A DNA stretch of 64,000 nucleotides, from positions 387,126-451,125 of the forward strand of contig NZ_JAGYXY010000001.1 in assembly GCF_018362775.1 (NCBI RefSeq). The letters run 5' to 3'. The notes below the pieces were generated by a model. That model did no database searches, was not told the DNA's origin, and worked only from the letters and a program-made list of their open reading frames with translations. A program made the translations under genes and the position numbers. Within the stretch, counting starts at the first letter, position 1. The number at the start of each line of letters is the position of its first letter. Below are positions 61,563-64,000 of the stretch, one piece after another. The DNA comes from Alistipes montrealensis. Its GTDB lineage: Bacteria; Bacteroidota; Bacteroidia; Bacteroidales; Rikenellaceae.

Positions 61563-62144
61563 ATGACCAGCACATCTGATAAAGATATTCTCAAAAGGCT
61601 TTCCGACGGGGACGCATCAGCCTATGAATATATCTTCGACCGTTACTATACAAAGGTGTGCCGGTTCGTGAAATCGATTCTCTACGACACCAACGCCGTC
61701 GGCGACATCGCCCAAAATGTCTTTATGAAGATATGGATCAACCGTGCGGAGCTTCCCCGGGTAAATTCGCTGGACAATTATTTGTTCACCATTGCCCGCA
61801 ACGAAGCCTTCGACTTCCTCCGGCGCCGGAGCAGCAGGTCCCGATACGAGCAGTACACCCTGCTCGACGGCATGGAACATTCCGACAGGCTGTCGCTTAC
61901 CTATGACATGGAACAAATGGAGCGTATCGTCGAGAAGTGTGTCGAGGAGATGCCCCCACAACGCAAGCTCGTCTTCAGGTTGAGCCGGGAAGAAAAACTG
62001 ACCAATCAAGAGGTCGCCGATCGGCTGCAACTGTCCAAGCGCACCGTCGATAGGCATATATCGCTGGCGCTTAGTGATATCCGGTTTGCACTGAAAGACA
62101 TCGTGTCCCTGTTTATACTTTTTTTATTTTCCGATTGGGTATGA
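61563..62144 (+). CDS. ECF RNA polymerase sigma factor (sigma-70 family)
   Basis: A 193-residue ECF sigma factor. Region 2 is at about 20-85 (YEYIFDRYYTKVCRFVKSIL; NVFMKIWINR; YLFTIARNEAFDFLRRR), region 4 about 125-178 (MPPQRKLVFRLSREEKLTNQEVADRL and LSKRTVDRHISLAL). A hydrophobic tail (VSLFILFLFSDWV) is typical of Bacteroidota ECF factors. It pairs with the FecR anti-sigma 39 bases downstream and the SusC receptor, giving signal transduction from outer-membrane glycan uptake. Confidence 0.94.
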   Translation: MTSTSDKDILKRLSDGDASAYEYIFDRYYTKVCRFVKSILYDTNAVGDIAQNVFMKIWINRAELPRVNSLDNYLFTIARNEAFDFLRRRSSRSRYEQYTLLDGMEHSDRLSLTYDMEQMERIVEKCVEEMPPQRKLVFRLSREEKLTNQEVADRLQLSKRTVDRHISLALSDIRFALKDIVSLFILFLFSDWV

Positions 62145-62183
62145 GGTCGGGAATGTGCGTCTACTTTATAAACGCACCCGATC

Positions 62184-63182
62184 ATGGAGACACCCGCACC
62201 GGAAAAAATAAAAGCGTACCTGAACGAGGAACTTCCCCGGAAGGAGCGCGAAGCCATACGCCAATGGATCGCCGTCAACCGCGACCATCCCCTATTGACT
62301 GCAGCCCTGAAAGAGCACTGGAACAGGATTCCGGAACACATGCAGCCTGCCGAAAGCCGGAGTGCATTCCGCAATTTCGAACGGTCGGTCGGAGGATTCC
62401 CGCATCCATCCGGAAAACCGGCGTTCCGGGTCTTTTTCGGACGCATCCGCAACATCGCAGCCATACTGACTATCCCCCTGCTTATCTGCAGCATCTTCCT
62501 ATGGAGCCGCTCTTCTGCCCCGGACCCTGACTACCTCGAATTCGCAGTTACCAACGGCCGGCAGGACTCCGTCCGTTTGCCGGACAACACGATGGTCTGG
62601 CTCAATTCGGGTTCTAAAATCATCTATCCCATGAAGTTCGGACGCCGGAGCCGCCAGGTCTTCATCTCCGGTGAAGCCTTCTTCGACGTGGAGAAGGATC
62701 GCAAACGCCCCTTCATCCTCAAGGCCAACGACATCAGCATAAAGGTCCTGGGCACCAGATTCAACTTCAATTCCTACGAAGATGCGAATGCCGTGACGGT
62801 AAGCCTGCTGGAGGGTTCGGTCCTTCTGTATACGGACCGGGCGCAAAAGGAAGGCAGCGTAGCCCTGTGTCCCGGAGATGTCGTCCGTTACGACAGGACC
62901 TCCGGAGATATCGAACGCACGCACATTTCGACGGACGCCTACTGCTCGTGGCGCAACGGTGGATTCTATTTCAACAACCAGAGCCTGTCGGAGATCGCAG
63001 CTCAATTCGAACGGGTATTCGACGTGAAGATCGTCGTCCTCGGCAAAAAACTGCAGGAGGCCCGCTACACGCTCGCATTCGTCAACGGGGAATCGCTCGG
63101 ACAAATGCTCAGCGCCATCAACTACAATGGCAGCATGCAGATTGTCAAAGACGAGGAAACAGGTGTCATAACAATCAAATAA
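62184..63182 (+). CDS. FecR-family anti-sigma factor
   Basis: A 332-residue inner-membrane protein: cytosolic N-terminal helices (residues 1-85) that hold the sigma factor, one membrane segment near 90-108 (IAAILTIPLLICSIFLW), and a periplasmic FecR domain (about 120-225; FAVTNGRQDSVRLPDNTMVWLNSGSKIIYP) followed by a DUF4974 domain (about 260-332; NGGFYFNNQSLSEIAAQFERVF). It would transmit the signal from the SusC STN domain to the sigma factor upstream. Confidence 0.94.
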   Translation: METPAPEKIKAYLNEELPRKEREAIRQWIAVNRDHPLLTAALKEHWNRIPEHMQPAESRSAFRNFERSVGGFPHPSGKPAFRVFFGRIRNIAAILTIPLLICSIFLWSRSSAPDPDYLEFAVTNGRQDSVRLPDNTMVWLNSGSKIIYPMKFGRRSRQVFISGEAFFDVEKDRKRPFILKANDISIKVLGTRFNFNSYEDANAVTVSLLEGSVLLYTDRAQKEGSVALCPGDVVRYDRTSGDIERTHISTDAYCSWRNGGFYFNNQSLSEIAAQFERVFDVKIVVLGKKLQEARYTLAFVNGESLGQMLSAINYNGSMQIVKDEETGVITIK

Positions 63183-63302
63183 ACGGGAGGAACTGCCTAT
63201 GACATAATCCGATATAAAACAGAAAGCCGGAAAGTTCGCACACTCCCCGGCCTGAAATAAGCTATCAATCTGTCTCATAATAACCTAAATCACTACAAAT
63301 GT

Positions 63303-64000
63303 ATGAAAAAAAATCCTCATTTGAAAGTTAAGCCGGGGATTCCGTTCAGATGGCTCGTGGCCTCGCTCGCCGCAGTCCTGTTGCTGTTCGGGCACGCATC
63401 CGCCCAACACGAAGAGCCCCGGATCTCGCTTTCGATGGAAAAAGCGACGGTCGAATCCGTCCTGGAACAACTGCGCAGCCGCTTCGGCTATTCGTTTATC
63501 TACCAGCCCCAGGACCTCGACATCCGTAAACCGGTGTCGATCCATGTCACCGACAAAAGCATCAGCGAGGTGCTGGACATCGTGCTGGCTTTACAGCCCG
63601 TAACCTACGAGGTCCGGGCCAAAATCATCCACATCTCCCCCAAGAAAAAGACCGAGACCGCCGCCGCGACCAAAAACAGGTCCATCGAAGGCAGGGTGAC
63701 CGACGAAACGGGCGATCCCGTCATCGGGGCGGCCGTCGTGATCAAGGGCACGACCCGGGGTGTCAGTACGGGCAGCGAAGGGAACTTCCGGCTGGATGTC
63801 CCGAAGGATGCCGTGCTGCACATCACGGCTCTGGGGTACGTTTCCACGGATATCCCCGTAAACGGTCGATCGTACATCGCCGTGAAGATGCTTCAGGACA
63901 CCAAGATCGTGGAAGAGGTAGTGGTGGTCGGATACGGCGTCCAGAAAAAGGCCAACCTCACGGGAGCCGTCTCGACGATCAACGTCTCGAAGGAGATCGC
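63303..64000 (+). CDS. SusC/RagA-family TonB-linked receptor (N-terminal part)
   Basis: The window ends inside this gene after 232 codons. The visible part has a long signal region (cut near residue 35, GHASAQ), an STN signalling domain (about 41-112, ISLSMEKATVESVLEQL... RAKIIHISP), a carboxypeptidase-like regulatory beta domain (about 125-205, SIEGRVTDETGDPVIGAAVVIKG) and the start of the plug (EEVVVVGYGVQKKANLTGAVSTI). The STN domain marks it as the transducer that signals to FecR and the ECF factor upstream. A SusD partner is expected beyond the window. Confidence 0.95.
   Translation, partial: MKKNPHLKVKPGIPFRWLVASLAAVLLLFGHASAQHEEPRISLSMEKATVESVLEQLRSRFGYSFIYQPQDLDIRKPVSIHVTDKSISEVLDIVLALQPVTYEVRAKIIHISPKKKTETAAATKNRSIEGRVTDETGDPVIGAAVVIKGTTRGVSTGSEGNFRLDVPKDAVLHITALGYVSTDIPVNGRSYIAVKMLQDTKIVEEVVVVGYGVQKKANLTGAVSTINVSKEI

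Overview
The window looks like the chromosome of a GC-rich gut Bacteroidota, most like Alistipes/Rikenellaceae. The evidence is promoters with the Bacteroidota -7 element (TAnnTTTG, often TATCTTTG), an ECF sigma/FecR/SusC cassette, thiamine-regulated outer-membrane uptake, LytS/LytTR signalling and many lipoproteins. The genus is an inference from gene content, not a search result.

1-38.5 kb is ordinary core chromosome. It holds ychF, gltX, galM; a lipoprotein with flavin-reductase and monooxygenase-like domains; a TPP riboswitch driving a TonB-dependent receptor and pnuT; a DUF1080 lipoprotein and a YjbR protein; a hexuronate block (LacI regulator, mannonate oxidoreductase, uxuA); a minus-strand run (MFS, beta-barrel, phoH, pepD, lipid kinase); a cation/proton antiporter, der, DUF417, an AraC regulator, katA, DedA, a DEAD-box helicase, miaB, YitT, plsY, an acyl-CoA synthetase, a LytS/LytTR pair, an HSDR_N nuclease-fold protein and a catalytically dead GH2-like protein. 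Intergenic regions carry palindromic repeats. Two genes (galM and der) have a second copy of their 3' end just downstream.

38.6-60.7 kb is a 22.1-kb integrated element in the 3' end of tRNA-Lys(CTT), bounded by 18-bp direct repeats. It has a tyrosine recombinase with repeated GGTTACGA sites, an ORF6N protein, HEPN and nucleotidyltransferase-HEPN proteins, a Fic protein, a partly decayed OmpA-like/radical-SAM block, a 1.4-kb stretch with no convincing gene, two unknown proteins, a relaxase C-terminal half without its catalytic domain, and a toxin-like locus. That locus is the most interesting part: a TPR/LuxR-type lipoprotein regulator, a DUF3244 protein, three lipoproteins of the cholesterol-dependent-cytolysin-like (CDC-like) fold (a BACON fusion, a short form without domain 4, a long form with domain 4), a decayed fourth copy, and an orphan domain-4 cassette right after the long toxin behind a G9 tract. 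A second G9 tract lies upstream of the DUF3244 gene. The layout suggests a phase-variable pore-forming system with exchangeable target-binding domains.

60.7-64 kb is chromosome again: the displaced tRNA terminator, remnants of an older integrase and an IS1-type transposase at the same site, then an ECF sigma factor, FecR anti-sigma and the start of a SusC/RagA receptor for glycan uptake.
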